A stretch of 64,000 nucleotides of DNA, from contig JBAZCF010000001.1 in the NCBI GenBank assembly GCA_041671045.1, positions 434,001 to 498,000 on the forward strand. Direction: 5' to 3'. The position numbers were made by a program, and so were the translations under genes. The stretch's first letter is position 1. Each line of letters opens with the position of its first letter. The stretch comes from Parachlamydiales bacterium. Lineage in GTDB: Bacteria > Chlamydiota > Chlamydiia > Chlamydiales > JABDDJ01. The notes below the pieces were generated by a model. The model was not told the DNA's origin. It made no database searches and saw nothing but the letters and a program-made list of their open reading frames with translations. This document shows, in pieces, positions 17,239-25,304 of this stretch.

Positions 17239-18375
17239 ATGTCAAAAGAATCACCCTTAACAACTTATCGCGACGTGGCGGAAGCTCATGAGGCGCAGCA
17301 TTTTCATCCTAAAGCCGCCCTTTCCAAAGATCACCAACGTCTCGGCGGGGCAGATGACGATCATCGCCTACCGTATAAGCGCGATGTAGACCGTATTGTC
17401 CATTCTAAAGCCTATTCGCGCTATGTAGATAAAACGCAAGTGGTCTATCTAGTCGATAATGATCATATCACTCACCGCAGCCTGCACGTGCAGCTTGTCA
17501 GCCAGTTTTCGCGGGGCATAGCCGAAATCCTACGCCTGAACTGCAACCTAGTGGAAGCTATCGCACTAGGTCATGATGTCGGCCATCCACCGTTTGGACA
17601 CGAAGGCGAAGGTTATCTTTCTAAGTTATCGGAAGAGTTTACCGGAAAACCTTTTGCTCATCCCTGGCAATCGTGCCGCCTATTTACCTCGATCGAACCC
17701 CTGAATCTTGGCTTAGCTGTTTACGACGGTTTCCTTTGCCACGACGGGGGCATGCGGGAGCTAGTCCTGAATCCCCGTTTTGATAAGACCTGGGAAGACC
17801 ATCAAAACGATTTAGCAGAGAAGATGAAGGATGTAGATAAAACCATTATCCCCATGACATTAGAGGGATGCTTAGTCAAGTTATGTGATACGATGAGTTA
17901 TGTCGGACGCGATATTGAAGATGCCATCCAGTTAGGTATCATCCAGCGCGAAGATGTCCCCAAAACATATTTGGGCAATGCCAACCGCGTGATATTAAGC
18001 AACCTAGCTGCCGACGTTATACAGCAGAGCTACGAACAAGACTATATCGCCATGTCGGAAGAAGCCTACAAAGCTCTGCATACTTTACGCGACTTTAACT
18101 TCCACAACATCTACCTCCACCCTAAACTTAAAGTGGAATCGAAGAAGATCGAGCGTGCCTATTCCATTCTCTTCCACCATCTGCTTGAAGATATGGAAAA
18201 CCGTGGTCCGGATAGTCACGTATGGAAACACTTTGCTGAGAATAAATCCGATGCCTACAAAAAAGAAACCAACAATCCGGTTATGGTGATAGATTACATA
18301 TCGGGGATGACAGACAAGTATTTCGTCAAAGTCCTAGAGAAATTGCTCGTTCCGATGAGGATCGAATGGTGGTAG
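17239..18375 (+). CDS. dgt: dGTP triphosphohydrolase (HD domain)
   Basis: This HD-superfamily enzyme hydrolyses dGTP (and sometimes other dNTPs) to the nucleoside and triphosphate. The metal-binding His/Asp residues are visible in THRSLHVQLVSQFS (first His), the HD motif IALGHDVGHPPFGHEGE and a later Asp in KLCDTMSYVGRDIEDA. DDHRLPYKRDVDRIVHSKAY matches the N-terminal dGTPase segment. I start it at ATG 17239, behind GAGG about seven bases upstream, not at the GTG 15 bases earlier. Its 3' end overlaps tsaB by 10 bases, so translation is probably coupled. At 378 residues it fits the shorter dGTPase subfamily. Confidence 0.92.
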   Translation: MSKESPLTTYRDVAEAHEAQHFHPKAALSKDHQRLGGADDDHRLPYKRDVDRIVHSKAYSRYVDKTQVVYLVDNDHITHRSLHVQLVSQFSRGIAEILRLNCNLVEAIALGHDVGHPPFGHEGEGYLSKLSEEFTGKPFAHPWQSCRLFTSIEPLNLGLAVYDGFLCHDGGMRELVLNPRFDKTWEDHQNDLAEKMKDVDKTIIPMTLEGCLVKLCDTMSYVGRDIEDAIQLGIIQREDVPKTYLGNANRVILSNLAADVIQQSYEQDYIAMSEEAYKALHTLRDFNFHNIYLHPKLKVESKKIERAYSILFHHLLEDMENRGPDSHVWKHFAENKSDAYKKETNNPVMVIDYISGMTDKYFVKVLEKLLVPMRIEWW

Positions 18376-19037
18376 ACACGACTTTACTTATAGATACCTG
18401 CACCGAAACAGGTTTCACAGCTGTGTTTTCTGGAGGAGTCCTCAAATTCCAATCTTTTCTTGGCAGCTCTTTCGATAGCGCTCAAGCTCTCATTCCCACC
18501 CTGCATGCTGCTCTTCAGAAAAATAGCCTCTCGCTGAATGAAGTAGATCTCATCGGCGTCACCGCCGGTCCAGGATCCTATACGGGAATGCGCTTAGGAA
18601 TTATCTCCGCCAAATGTTTAGCGTATGCCCTAAAGAAACCCTTGGTCGGTGTGCCCAGCGTGGAAGCCTACGCGCCGCTCGGAATGACTGAAGGGAAGTT
18701 TTCAGTATTGTTGGATGCGCGCATGGGCGGCGTCTACGGCGCTATCGGTTCCATTCAGCAAGGCCGCATAGAATATGCCCCGCCTTTTTTATTGCCGCTG
18801 GATAAGGTTGCTGAAAAATTAGAAGGTATACACGTTGTTGTTTCACCCCACGCCAACCGTCTCCAAGATAAAACAGCTTTTTTACGTGGAAAAGACTGGC
18901 ATGAAGCTCTCCCATCACCTGTTCTTATGGCAGAAGCAGTAAAAAAGCGCTGGTTGAAAGGGGAGTACTCTCTAAATGCCGAAGTGGAAATTCTCTATTT
19001 GCGGCGAACACAAGCGGAAATAGAAAGGGAAAAATGA
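18366..19037 (+). CDS. tsaB: TsaB, subunit of the tRNA threonylcarbamoyladenosine complex
   Basis: TsaB (YeaZ) is the non-catalytic partner of TsaD that supports t6A37 modification of ANN-decoding tRNAs. The ASKHA-fold features are present: LLIDTCTETG at the N-terminus, then the family hallmark GPGSYTGMRLGI (about 75-86), and a shortened C-terminal lobe (223 residues, too short for TsaD). The start ATG 18366 overlaps the dgt end, and a GTG in the next codon is an alternative. In C. trachomatis the homologue also precedes rpsU-dnaJ, as here. TsaD, TsaC and TsaE are not in the window. Confidence 0.92.
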   Translation: MVVDTTLLIDTCTETGFTAVFSGGVLKFQSFLGSSFDSAQALIPTLHAALQKNSLSLNEVDLIGVTAGPGSYTGMRLGIISAKCLAYALKKPLVGVPSVEAYAPLGMTEGKFSVLLDARMGGVYGAIGSIQQGRIEYAPPFLLPLDKVAEKLEGIHVVVSPHANRLQDKTAFLRGKDWHEALPSPVLMAEAVKKRWLKGEYSLNAEVEILYLRRTQAEIEREK

Positions 19038-19094
19038 GATTAAGCCTTGTATTTTAGTTTCATTTGCGCTAGATTAAGTAGTATGAATAGTGGG

Positions 19095-19100
19095 TATAAT
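19095..19100 (+). promoter_or_regulatory. Candidate -10 element for rpsU
   Basis: A perfect TATAAT lies 44 bases upstream of the rpsU start in the short tsaB-rpsU gap. The matching -35 is poor (GATTAA or TTAAGT at 15-17 bases), so only the -10 is called. Confidence 0.4.
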
Positions 19101-19143
19101 CCCAAAAAAAAACAAATCAGATTTAAGTAAAGGTAGCTATTAA

Positions 19144-19323
19144 ATGACAGCCGTTAAAGTTCGCGTCGGTGAGTCCATCGACAAAGCCCTAAGAGCATTG
19201 AAAAAACGCCTCGATAAAGAAGGTGTAATGAAATCCGTTAAAGCTCACCGTTTTTACGCTAAGCCCTCTATCAAAAAACGCGCGAAATCTAAAGCAGCTC
19301 TTAAATATAAGCGTCAACGCTAG
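19144..19323 (+). CDS. rpsU: 30S ribosomal protein S21
   Basis: This 59-residue ORF starts at ATG 19144, with AAAGG about ten bases upstream, and ends at TAG 19321-19323. The translation [20 protein letters not shown], continuing into [20 protein letters not shown] and a Lys/Arg-rich tail, is typical S21: a small basic protein that binds the 30S platform and helps initiation. The conserved order tsaB-rpsU-dnaJ agrees with Chlamydia. A strong terminator begins eight bases after the stop, so rpsU probably forms its own transcript. Confidence 0.96.
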   Translation: MTAVKVRVGESIDKALRALKKRLDKEGVMKSVKAHRFYAKPSIKKRAKSKAALKYKRQR

Positions 19324-19330
19324 TACTTTT

Positions 19331-19362
19331 AGGCGCACATTTCAATTGTGCGCCTTTATTTT
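19331..19362 (+). terminator. Intrinsic terminator after rpsU
   Basis: AGGCGCACA (19331-19339) pairs perfectly with TGTGCGCCT (19347-19355) around a 7-base loop, followed by a T-rich tail (TTATTTT). Confidence 0.9.
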
Positions 19363-19451
19363 GCCTCCTTGCAAAAAAAACTCCCTTTTAGATATATTTT
19401 AAGTGCTTCCTTATTAAGAATTTATAAACCCTTTACTCTCTCGATATACCT

Positions 19452-20618
19452 ATGGCAGATTATTACGAAGTTTTAGAAATCCAAAAAAATGCCACAGCCG
19501 AGGAGATCAAAAAGGCGTATCGCAAGCAAGCGGTTAAATTCCATCCCGATAAGAATCCCGGTGATGCCGAAGCTGAAAAGCGCTTTAAAGAGATCTCCGA
19601 AGCATACGAAGTTCTAAGCAATGATAAAAAACGCGAAATGTACGACCGTTTCGGTAAAGACGGTGTCAATGCCGGCATGAGCGGCGGCCATCCGGGTGGG
19701 TTTTCCTCTATGGATGAAGCCTTGCGTACTTTTATGGGAGCTTTTGGCGGCGATTCCATGTTCGATAGTATTTTCGGCGGCATGGGCGGCGGCCAAGCAC
19801 ACGGCGGTAATTCAGCCCGCCAAGGTGCTAGCAAACGTGTGACAATCACCCTAAGTTTTGAAGAAGCAGCCAAAGGCGTTGATAAAGAGTTAGCTATCAG
19901 CAATTACGTCCGCTGTAAAGAATGTACAGGGCGCGGCACCAGCAATCCCAAAGGGATCTCCACCTGTTCTACCTGTAGCGGCCACGGACAAGTCTTTGAA
20001 CAACGCGGCTTTTTCAGCATGTCTATGACGTGCCCAAAATGCGGCGGCCGTGGACAAGTCATTACCGATCCTTGCAAATCCTGCCGCGGTGAGGGCGTTG
20101 TTAAAGAAAAGCAACACGTCAAAGTGCATATTCCTGCTGGCGTTGACAATGGCATGCGTCTAAAGATGAGCGGTTACGGCGATGCCGGAGCCGGAGGTGG
20201 CCCGCCAGGGGACCTTTATGTATTCATCAATGTTGAACCGCACGGTATTTTTGAGCGAGAGGGCAACGATATCCTCTTAACTCTTCCGATTAGCTTTAGC
20301 GAAGCTGCATTAGGCTGTAAGAAAGATGTTCCTACATTAGGCGGTCAGACTGTGCGTGTGACCATTCCTGAAGGCACGCAGAGTGGTAAGATCTTCCGTG
20401 TGAAAGGTTCAGGCTTCCCTGATGTACATAGCAATGGCGGAGCGTTTGGACGTCAAGCTAAGGGGGATTTGCTTGTTAAAGTTGTGGTAGAGACTCCTAC
20501 CAAGCTGACCGAAAGACAGAAGCAGTTGATGAAAGAGTTTGAAGCGCTGGAGAGCCCTACGAACACTCCTCAGCGTAAAGGCTTTTTAGACAAAATCAAA
20601 AGCTTGTTCAGCAGTTAA
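19452..20618 (+). CDS. dnaJ: Chaperone DnaJ (Hsp40)
   Basis: DnaJ delivers unfolded clients to DnaK and stimulates its ATPase. All domains are present in order: J domain (1-70, HPD at 31-33), Gly/Phe-rich region (about 72-125), cysteine-rich zinc domain (155-215, four CxxCxGxG-type repeats such as [24 protein letters not shown] and CKSCRGEG) and the C-terminal client-binding domains ending near 370. Length 388 is normal. No grpE or dnaK is in the window. No heat-shock CIRCE element was found upstream. Synteny rpsU-dnaJ matches Chlamydia. Confidence 0.97.
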   Translation: MADYYEVLEIQKNATAEEIKKAYRKQAVKFHPDKNPGDAEAEKRFKEISEAYEVLSNDKKREMYDRFGKDGVNAGMSGGHPGGFSSMDEALRTFMGAFGGDSMFDSIFGGMGGGQAHGGNSARQGASKRVTITLSFEEAAKGVDKELAISNYVRCKECTGRGTSNPKGISTCSTCSGHGQVFEQRGFFSMSMTCPKCGGRGQVITDPCKSCRGEGVVKEKQHVKVHIPAGVDNGMRLKMSGYGDAGAGGGPPGDLYVFINVEPHGIFEREGNDILLTLPISFSEAALGCKKDVPTLGGQTVRVTIPEGTQSGKIFRVKGSGFPDVHSNGGAFGRQAKGDLLVKVVVETPTKLTERQKQLMKEFEALESPTNTPQRKGFLDKIKSLFSS

Positions 20619-20661
20619 ACCTATCCTAGTATAGGAGTAGGGGACTTACGCCGCTTTCATA

Positions 20662-20681
20662 GCCCTCGACTTGTCGAGGGC
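20662..20681. repeat. Perfect 9-bp inverted repeat after dnaJ
   Basis: GCCCTCGAC and GTCGAGGGC flank a TT loop in the convergent gap between dnaJ and the WalJ-like gene. The stem is strong but no T-run follows on either strand. It could still act as a bidirectional transcript end. Its GACTTGTC core also sits at the centre of the 33-base palindrome at 60996. Confidence 0.55.
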
Positions 20682-20766
20682 ATCTTACACAATGATTTTA
20701 AAAGATAGTTTTATCAAGATTAAGTGTCCTCTATAAGTCGCGCACTCCACCTTGGAAACGTTTCGC

Positions 20767-21537
20767 TTAAAAAAAGACAGCCCTACCCAATGTTTCTTGA
20801 GGGGCCACTTCCACATTCAATTCAATCCCTTGTTCTTTCAATAGCGATGTCACAACATGCATTGCTTTTTCGGGTGAATTGCACTCACGCGATAGGTGCG
20901 CTAGGTGCACATGTTTTAGTTTATCGTGGGCGATAGTGCAGAGGAGCTTAGCGCAATCGGCATTAGAAAGGTGACCGCTGCGTCCTTTGATCCGTTGTTT
21001 GAGGAACTCCGGGCGTGGGGAAGCGTCTACCATCGAAGGTTCGTGATTTGACTCTAAAAGAAGATAGTCGCAACCTTGAAGCTGATGCTGAACCAACGTC
21101 GTTGCAAAGCCCAGATCAGTACAAATGCCTAATTTGACAGTGTCAATTGTAAGGGTAAACATGACCGGATCAAGAGTGTCATGCGGAACGGAAAATGAGT
21201 GGATATGTATATCACCGAAGGTGAAAGGTTCTCCGGTAGAAAAGATTTTGAACTTAGGACAAAAACCCAATACTCCGACGATTCCTTTGGCTGTTTCGGT
21301 ATTCGCCAAGAGAGGGATGGAATACTTATTAACGATAGCCTTAATTCCATGGATATGGTCGCTGTGTTCATGCGAGATCACTATGGCATCGATATCCCCA
21401 ATATCTACGTTAATTGACTGCAGACGTTCTAATGTAGCTTTAGCACTAAGTCCTGCATCAATAAGTATCTTCGTAGTTTTAGACGCGACATAAATACAAT
21501 TACCTTTAGAACCCGAACCGAGTGGGCAGTATCCCAT
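20767..21537 (-). CDS. Metallo-beta-lactamase-fold hydrolase, WalJ/YycJ-like
   Basis: The protein (256 residues) opens with PLGSGSKGNCIYV and has the metal motif HEHSDH at 56-61, followed by further ligands (about HDTLDP, DLGFAT with Asp, and HLAHLSRECN). GSGSKGN plus this layout is typical of the YycJ/WalJ subgroup, implicated in cell-wall/DNA-replication coordination or as a 5'-3' DNA exonuclease in Firmicutes. The exact substrate in Chlamydiae is unknown. The Chlamydia neighbourhood (dnaJ - hydrolase - comEC) is preserved, with ftsK and uppP inserted here. It stands alone on its strand. Confidence 0.85.
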   Translation of the reverse strand: MGYCPLGSGSKGNCIYVASKTTKILIDAGLSAKATLERLQSINVDIGDIDAIVISHEHSDHIHGIKAIVNKYSIPLLANTETAKGIVGVLGFCPKFKIFSTGEPFTFGDIHIHSFSVPHDTLDPVMFTLTIDTVKLGICTDLGFATTLVQHQLQGCDYLLLESNHEPSMVDASPRPEFLKQRIKGRSGHLSNADCAKLLCTIAHDKLKHVHLAHLSRECNSPEKAMHVVTSLLKEQGIELNVEVAPQETLGRAVFF

Positions 21538-21660
21538 ATTAAAACCATAAGTGTGATAGAAAACAGCATTTTTAGCATATTTGATTAATAACAGCTAAGA
21601 AAAAGGACGCGATTCTAAATTATTGTAAAATTAAAACAGTTCTTGGTACATGTAATATCT

Positions 21661-21951
21661 ATGGAAAAATCACAAGAAATTTTAGATAAGCTTCTTAAAA
21701 ATGCAGAAGCTTTAGTAGACCTCTCAGCGCATGATCCATCAGAAACTGAGCTTATTCATTTGCAACAAGTTCAGGAGCAGCTATTGAATGAGTTGGAGGC
21801 GCTGCAGAGCAAACTTGAAGGTTATGACGAAATCAGCGAAAAGTTAGAGCTCTTTGTGCAGCTAAATCGTAGGTATATTGAGAATTTAGCCCGTTCCTGG
21901 GGAGTCATTCAACTCCCCACTAAAGATAAACACGATTTAAACTCAACTTGA
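21661..21951 (+). CDS. Small coiled-coil hypothetical protein
   Basis: This 96-residue, acidic, almost fully helical protein (MEKSQEILDKLLKNAEALVD) has a heptad-rich middle (LQQVQEQLLNELEALQSKLE) and a conserved-looking aromatic patch, NRRYIENLARSWGVIQ. I start it at ATG 21661, because the earlier TTG at 21643 lacks a ribosome binding site. The size, acidity and helix pattern recall small secretion chaperones or flagellar-export-like helpers, but I cannot place it in a family. It converges on ftsK, with two bases between the stop codons. Confidence 0.65.
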   Translation: MEKSQEILDKLLKNAEALVDLSAHDPSETELIHLQQVQEQLLNELEALQSKLEGYDEISEKLELFVQLNRRYIENLARSWGVIQLPTKDKHDLNST

Positions 21952-21958
21952 GTTTAAA
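21936..21958. terminator. A+T palindrome over two convergent stop codons
   Basis: TTTAAACTCAA (21936-21946) and TTGAGTTTAAA (21948-21958) form an 11-bp inverted repeat around a single base. It spans the stop of the coiled-coil gene and abuts the ftsK stop. There is no separate T-run, though the A/T ends give short U tracts in both directions. It may be a weak bidirectional terminator. Confidence 0.4.
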
Positions 21959-24335
21959 GTTCATTATCGAAATCTTCGTCGTCCTCAGGTTGACGATGAA
22001 CCTTGCCTAAGATTTTTCTAGGTTTGCTCCCTTCCGCCGGTCCGATGATCCCTTGGCGCTCCAATTGGTCCATTACACCGGCAGCACGGGCATAGCCCAT
22101 CTTAAGTTTGCGTTGCAAGAATGTGGTAGAAGCATTTCCTGTGCTGAGAATTACTTCCTTGGCTTGCTCATAGAGTGGATCTAGCGGTCCATCTTCACTT
22201 TCCAACTCGTTCCCAAATCCTGAAATATGCATATCATCAAAAGAGTTGATAATATAGCGGGGAGGGGACTGTTCGCAGATCTTTTGGATGACGCGGTTGA
22301 TGTCTTCGTCGCGAATATAAGCGCCTTGGGCACGCATTAAGGTGGATGTTCCCGGAGGGAGGAACAGCATATCACCATTGCCTAGCAAAGTTTCAGCCCC
22401 TGTCTCATCCAGGATAATCTGGCTATTCACACGGCTGGCGACTTTAAAGCTAATGCGCGCAGGGAAGTTGGCTTTGATCAGACCGGTGATGACTTCTCTG
22501 GATGGGCGTTGGGTGGCGAGGATGAGGTGGATGCCGACGGCACGGGCCATTTGTGCAATGCGTGCAATATAGGTTTCAATATCATGGCTTGATACCATCA
22601 TTAGGTCTGCAAGCTCGTCGATGATGCCTACAATATAGAAAAGTTTTTCAGGGACATCCCTATTTAAAGAGGCTTCTTTTTCTGCGTCGGGCGTACGTGT
22701 ATTGAAAGAGTCGATATTGCGGTAGCCTAGCAACTTCAATAATTCGTAGCGGCTTTCCATTTCTTTGACCAGCCATTGTAAAGCAGCGCAAGCTCCGGAA
22801 GGTTCTGTGATTACTGGTGCAAGCATATGGGGAAGGGGACTGTAAGGCGTCAATTCCACCTTCTTGGGATCGACCATTACTAGGCGTACTTCATCCGGAC
22901 GTGCATTCAGGACGATAGACATTACGATAGTGTTGATACAGACAGATTTACCGGATCCTGTCGCACCTGCTATAATCAAGTGCGGCATCTTTGCCAGATC
23001 GCTCATGACGTATTCGCCATTGACAGCTTTGCCGAGCAAGATAGGAATATGGAAGCGTTTATTGCCGCGCTGATAGGCAAGAAGGATATCTTGGAATCCG
23101 ACTTCTTGGGGAAAAGGACTAGGAACTTCTACTCCTACAGCGGCTTTACCGGGTATAGGGGCGATAATACGGATCGACCTTGCTTCTAAGTTAAGGGCAA
23201 TGTCGTCCTCTAAAGCTTTAATTCTCTGAACTTTAACTCCAACGGAGGGATGAACCTCAAAGGATGTGATGGTGGGTCCGCAGTTGATATTGCCCACTTT
23301 TGCGACAATGCCAAAATTGAGGAGGGTTTCTTCCAAAATATCTGCCTGGTGCCTTAGGATTTCGTCCAGTTGTGCTGAGTCAATAGGTTTTGCAGGCGTG
23401 AGCCGGGCTGCGCTAGGCAGATCGTAGGCTTGGAAGTCGCCGTTATAGGCGCGTTGCGCGCGCAAGGCTTTTTCACGTCTATCTTCCGGAGAAGTTTCTT
23501 CTTCTTCAAGCGGAGGATGGGTTTGGTCTTCGATGAAAGGTTCGCTATTTTGTGGTGGTAACGCCATCAACACACGCTGGGGACGACGCTTGGAAGGCAG
23601 CTTAGCGGGTAAGGTGATAGGAGGGGGATCGATTTCTTCAATCGAGATATTTTGGGCTGGCTCTTCTTTAGGGGGCGTTGACAGTTTTACGCGCACCCAA
23701 GCCACGCAGTGTGTGTAATATTCAGCAGTCTTGAGCATGAGGCGCTGCAGGTCGGATTTGCAGAGATATAACAGTCCTAATCCGAGCATGCTTAAGGCTA
23801 AGAGGGTCACACCTAAGGTGTTAAGCATTCCTAAAAGGTTGGCCTTGGGAATATCGTGATAGATAAAGTAAAAAGGGGCGCCGCCAAGATGGAACTTTAG
23901 TTTTTTAATCCACATCTGAGGGATGAAAGTTTGACCCAGCCAGGTACGCAGATCCGGTAGTGTGTCTTCTACTATGCAGAAAATTAGGTTAACCGCTGCG
24001 ATACAAAGGAGAGAGCAGAGGATATTTTTTTTCAGGTTATGCAGCGGTTTGTTTAAAAGGATTCTCCATCCGACCCAAGCCATCAGCAAAAAGAGAAAAT
24101 AGGAACCCAAGCCGAAAGCGGCAAAAATAATCTTGCCGATAGTATGACCCAATGCTCCTAGCCAATTGGAGGAGTGGGAAGCATAAGCAAAACTAAGGGT
24201 GCTAACGAGAAAAATAAGTGTGATGGCAAGGACGATCAACCCCTTAACTTCTTGGGGTAATGGCTGCGTCGTTTTTACGGGCGCCGCTGCAGGCAATGGA
24301 TGCTGCTGATGTGAGTGATGCCTTTTTCTCGTCAT
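21954..24335 (-). CDS. ftsK: DNA translocase FtsK/SpoIIIE
   Basis: FtsK pumps chromosome termini through the closing septum and activates Xer recombination. The 793 residues comprise four to five N-terminal membrane helices (about 30-205), a Pro/Glu-rich linker (205-310), the alpha/beta motor (Walker A GATGSGKSVCINT near 455-465, Walker B IVGIIDELADLMM) and the C-terminal gamma winged-helix domain (about 705-770, ARAAGVMDQLERQGIIGP), which reads KOPS-like sequences. XerC is 13 kb away, so both halves of the dimer-resolution system are in the window. The short linker is typical of chlamydial and Gram-positive forms. Chlamydiae lack FtsZ, so the division context of FtsK is unusual. Confidence 0.95.
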   Translation of the reverse strand: MTRKRHHSHQQHPLPAAAPVKTTQPLPQEVKGLIVLAITLIFLVSTLSFAYASHSSNWLGALGHTIGKIIFAAFGLGSYFLFLLMAWVGWRILLNKPLHNLKKNILCSLLCIAAVNLIFCIVEDTLPDLRTWLGQTFIPQMWIKKLKFHLGGAPFYFIYHDIPKANLLGMLNTLGVTLLALSMLGLGLLYLCKSDLQRLMLKTAEYYTHCVAWVRVKLSTPPKEEPAQNISIEEIDPPPITLPAKLPSKRRPQRVLMALPPQNSEPFIEDQTHPPLEEEETSPEDRREKALRAQRAYNGDFQAYDLPSAARLTPAKPIDSAQLDEILRHQADILEETLLNFGIVAKVGNINCGPTITSFEVHPSVGVKVQRIKALEDDIALNLEARSIRIIAPIPGKAAVGVEVPSPFPQEVGFQDILLAYQRGNKRFHIPILLGKAVNGEYVMSDLAKMPHLIIAGATGSGKSVCINTIVMSIVLNARPDEVRLVMVDPKKVELTPYSPLPHMLAPVITEPSGACAALQWLVKEMESRYELLKLLGYRNIDSFNTRTPDAEKEASLNRDVPEKLFYIVGIIDELADLMMVSSHDIETYIARIAQMARAVGIHLILATQRPSREVITGLIKANFPARISFKVASRVNSQIILDETGAETLLGNGDMLFLPPGTSTLMRAQGAYIRDEDINRVIQKICEQSPPRYIINSFDDMHISGFGNELESEDGPLDPLYEQAKEVILSTGNASTTFLQRKLKMGYARAAGVMDQLERQGIIGPAEGSKPRKILGKVHRQPEDDEDFDNEL

Positions 24336-24362
24336 AATAACACTTGGTAAGTAAGCACGCTG

Positions 24363-25142
24363 TTAGAGAATAACAAAATAGAACAAGCAAAATGCGCTGA
24401 TGGCAAAACAGTACCACGCAAAGTATTTTAGCGCATCGTTTAGTACGATGCGCATCACCACACCTAGGGAGGCGATGCCGGCAATAAACGAGAAAATAAA
24501 CCCTACGGCATATTGAAGCAAGCCTACATTCGCGGCAACTACAGCGTGGGGTTTGAAAAAAATATGAGCTGCCTCTAGAACAGTTCCTCCTAAAATTGCA
24601 GGGATTGCTAGGAGAAAAGAAAAAACCACGGCTTTACGCCTGGGAATGCCGACGATCCTGGAAGCAGAAATTGTCGTGCCACTGCGAGAAATTCCTGGAA
24701 TAACAGCAAAGGCTTGTGCTGCGCCGACAGAGAAAGCTTGTAGGGGGCGGATGTCGTCTCCTTTATCTCTGCCGAAGTATTCACCAAAGTAAAGGATAAT
24801 CCCTGTGGTGAGGAAAGCGAGCCAAAGCCATGTAGGCGTTTCAAAAGCTTTATCTACCCATGATTTAAAAGGGACGATAAAGAAGAGGGGAAGTGTTCCC
24901 AAGCAGATTAAAAAGAAAAGGCGGCCATGCTCGGCAAAAAGATGTTTGATATTGTCGCGGAAATAAACAAAGAGGGCGCCCAGAGTTCCTAAATGACAGA
25001 CAAGATCAAAAAGCATCAGGCCGCGCAGGTTTTGCATTCCGAGCAGTCCTTGCATAAGCATAAGATGACCGGAAGAACTAATAGGCAGGAATTCGGTCAA
25101 GCCTTGGATGACACCAAGGAACAGCGCTTCAATAATGGACAT
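24363..25142 (-). CDS. uppP: Undecaprenyl-diphosphatase UppP (BacA)
   Basis: This integral membrane phosphatase recycles the C55 lipid carrier used for peptidoglycan and LPS building blocks. Signatures are EFLPISSSGHLML at the N-terminus, whose Glu and Ser/His lie in the active site, and PGISRSGTTISASR in the middle. About eight hydrophobic helices fill the 259 residues. I start at ATG 25142 (MSIIEALFLGVIQGL). A longer reading would run back into the tRNA-His gene and is rejected. The enzyme fits the reduced but functional peptidoglycan pathway of Chlamydiae. Confidence 0.93.
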   Translation of the reverse strand: MSIIEALFLGVIQGLTEFLPISSSGHLMLMQGLLGMQNLRGLMLFDLVCHLGTLGALFVYFRDNIKHLFAEHGRLFFLICLGTLPLFFIVPFKSWVDKAFETPTWLWLAFLTTGIILYFGEYFGRDKGDDIRPLQAFSVGAAQAFAVIPGISRSGTTISASRIVGIPRRKAVVFSFLLAIPAILGGTVLEAAHIFFKPHAVVAANVGLLQYAVGFIFSFIAGIASLGVVMRIVLNDALKYFAWYCFAISAFCLFYFVIL

Positions 25143-25169
25143 GGGAGTGTTGCGGTAAGAAAAAAGATG

Positions 25170-25243
25170 GGCGAACGACGGGACTCGAACCCGCGACTTT
25201 CGGAACCACAATCCGACGCTCTACCGACTGAGCTACGATCGCC
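25170..25243 (-). tRNA. tRNA-His (GTG anticodon)
   Basis: The reverse strand folds into a full cloverleaf: D-stem GCTC/GAGC, anticodon stem TCGGA/TCCGA with loop TTGTGGT (anticodon GTG), and T-loop TTCGAGT. An extra 5' G pairs with C73, the G-1 identity element of tRNA-His. The acceptor stem has one T-T mismatch (positions 5 and 68), otherwise all pairs form. CCA is not fully encoded. Confidence 0.95.
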
Positions 25244-25304
25244 ATAACGGCACAAATATTGCATGTTTTGATGTTTTTATGTCAAATCTAAATAGAATAT
25301 GACT

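Noticed and set aside
24993..25247. A plus-strand reading frame across uppP and tRNA-His
   Set aside because: It overlaps a real tRNA and the uppP coding sequence antisense. Its C-terminus (MGERRDSNPRLSEPQ) is the familiar false translation of a tRNA gene.
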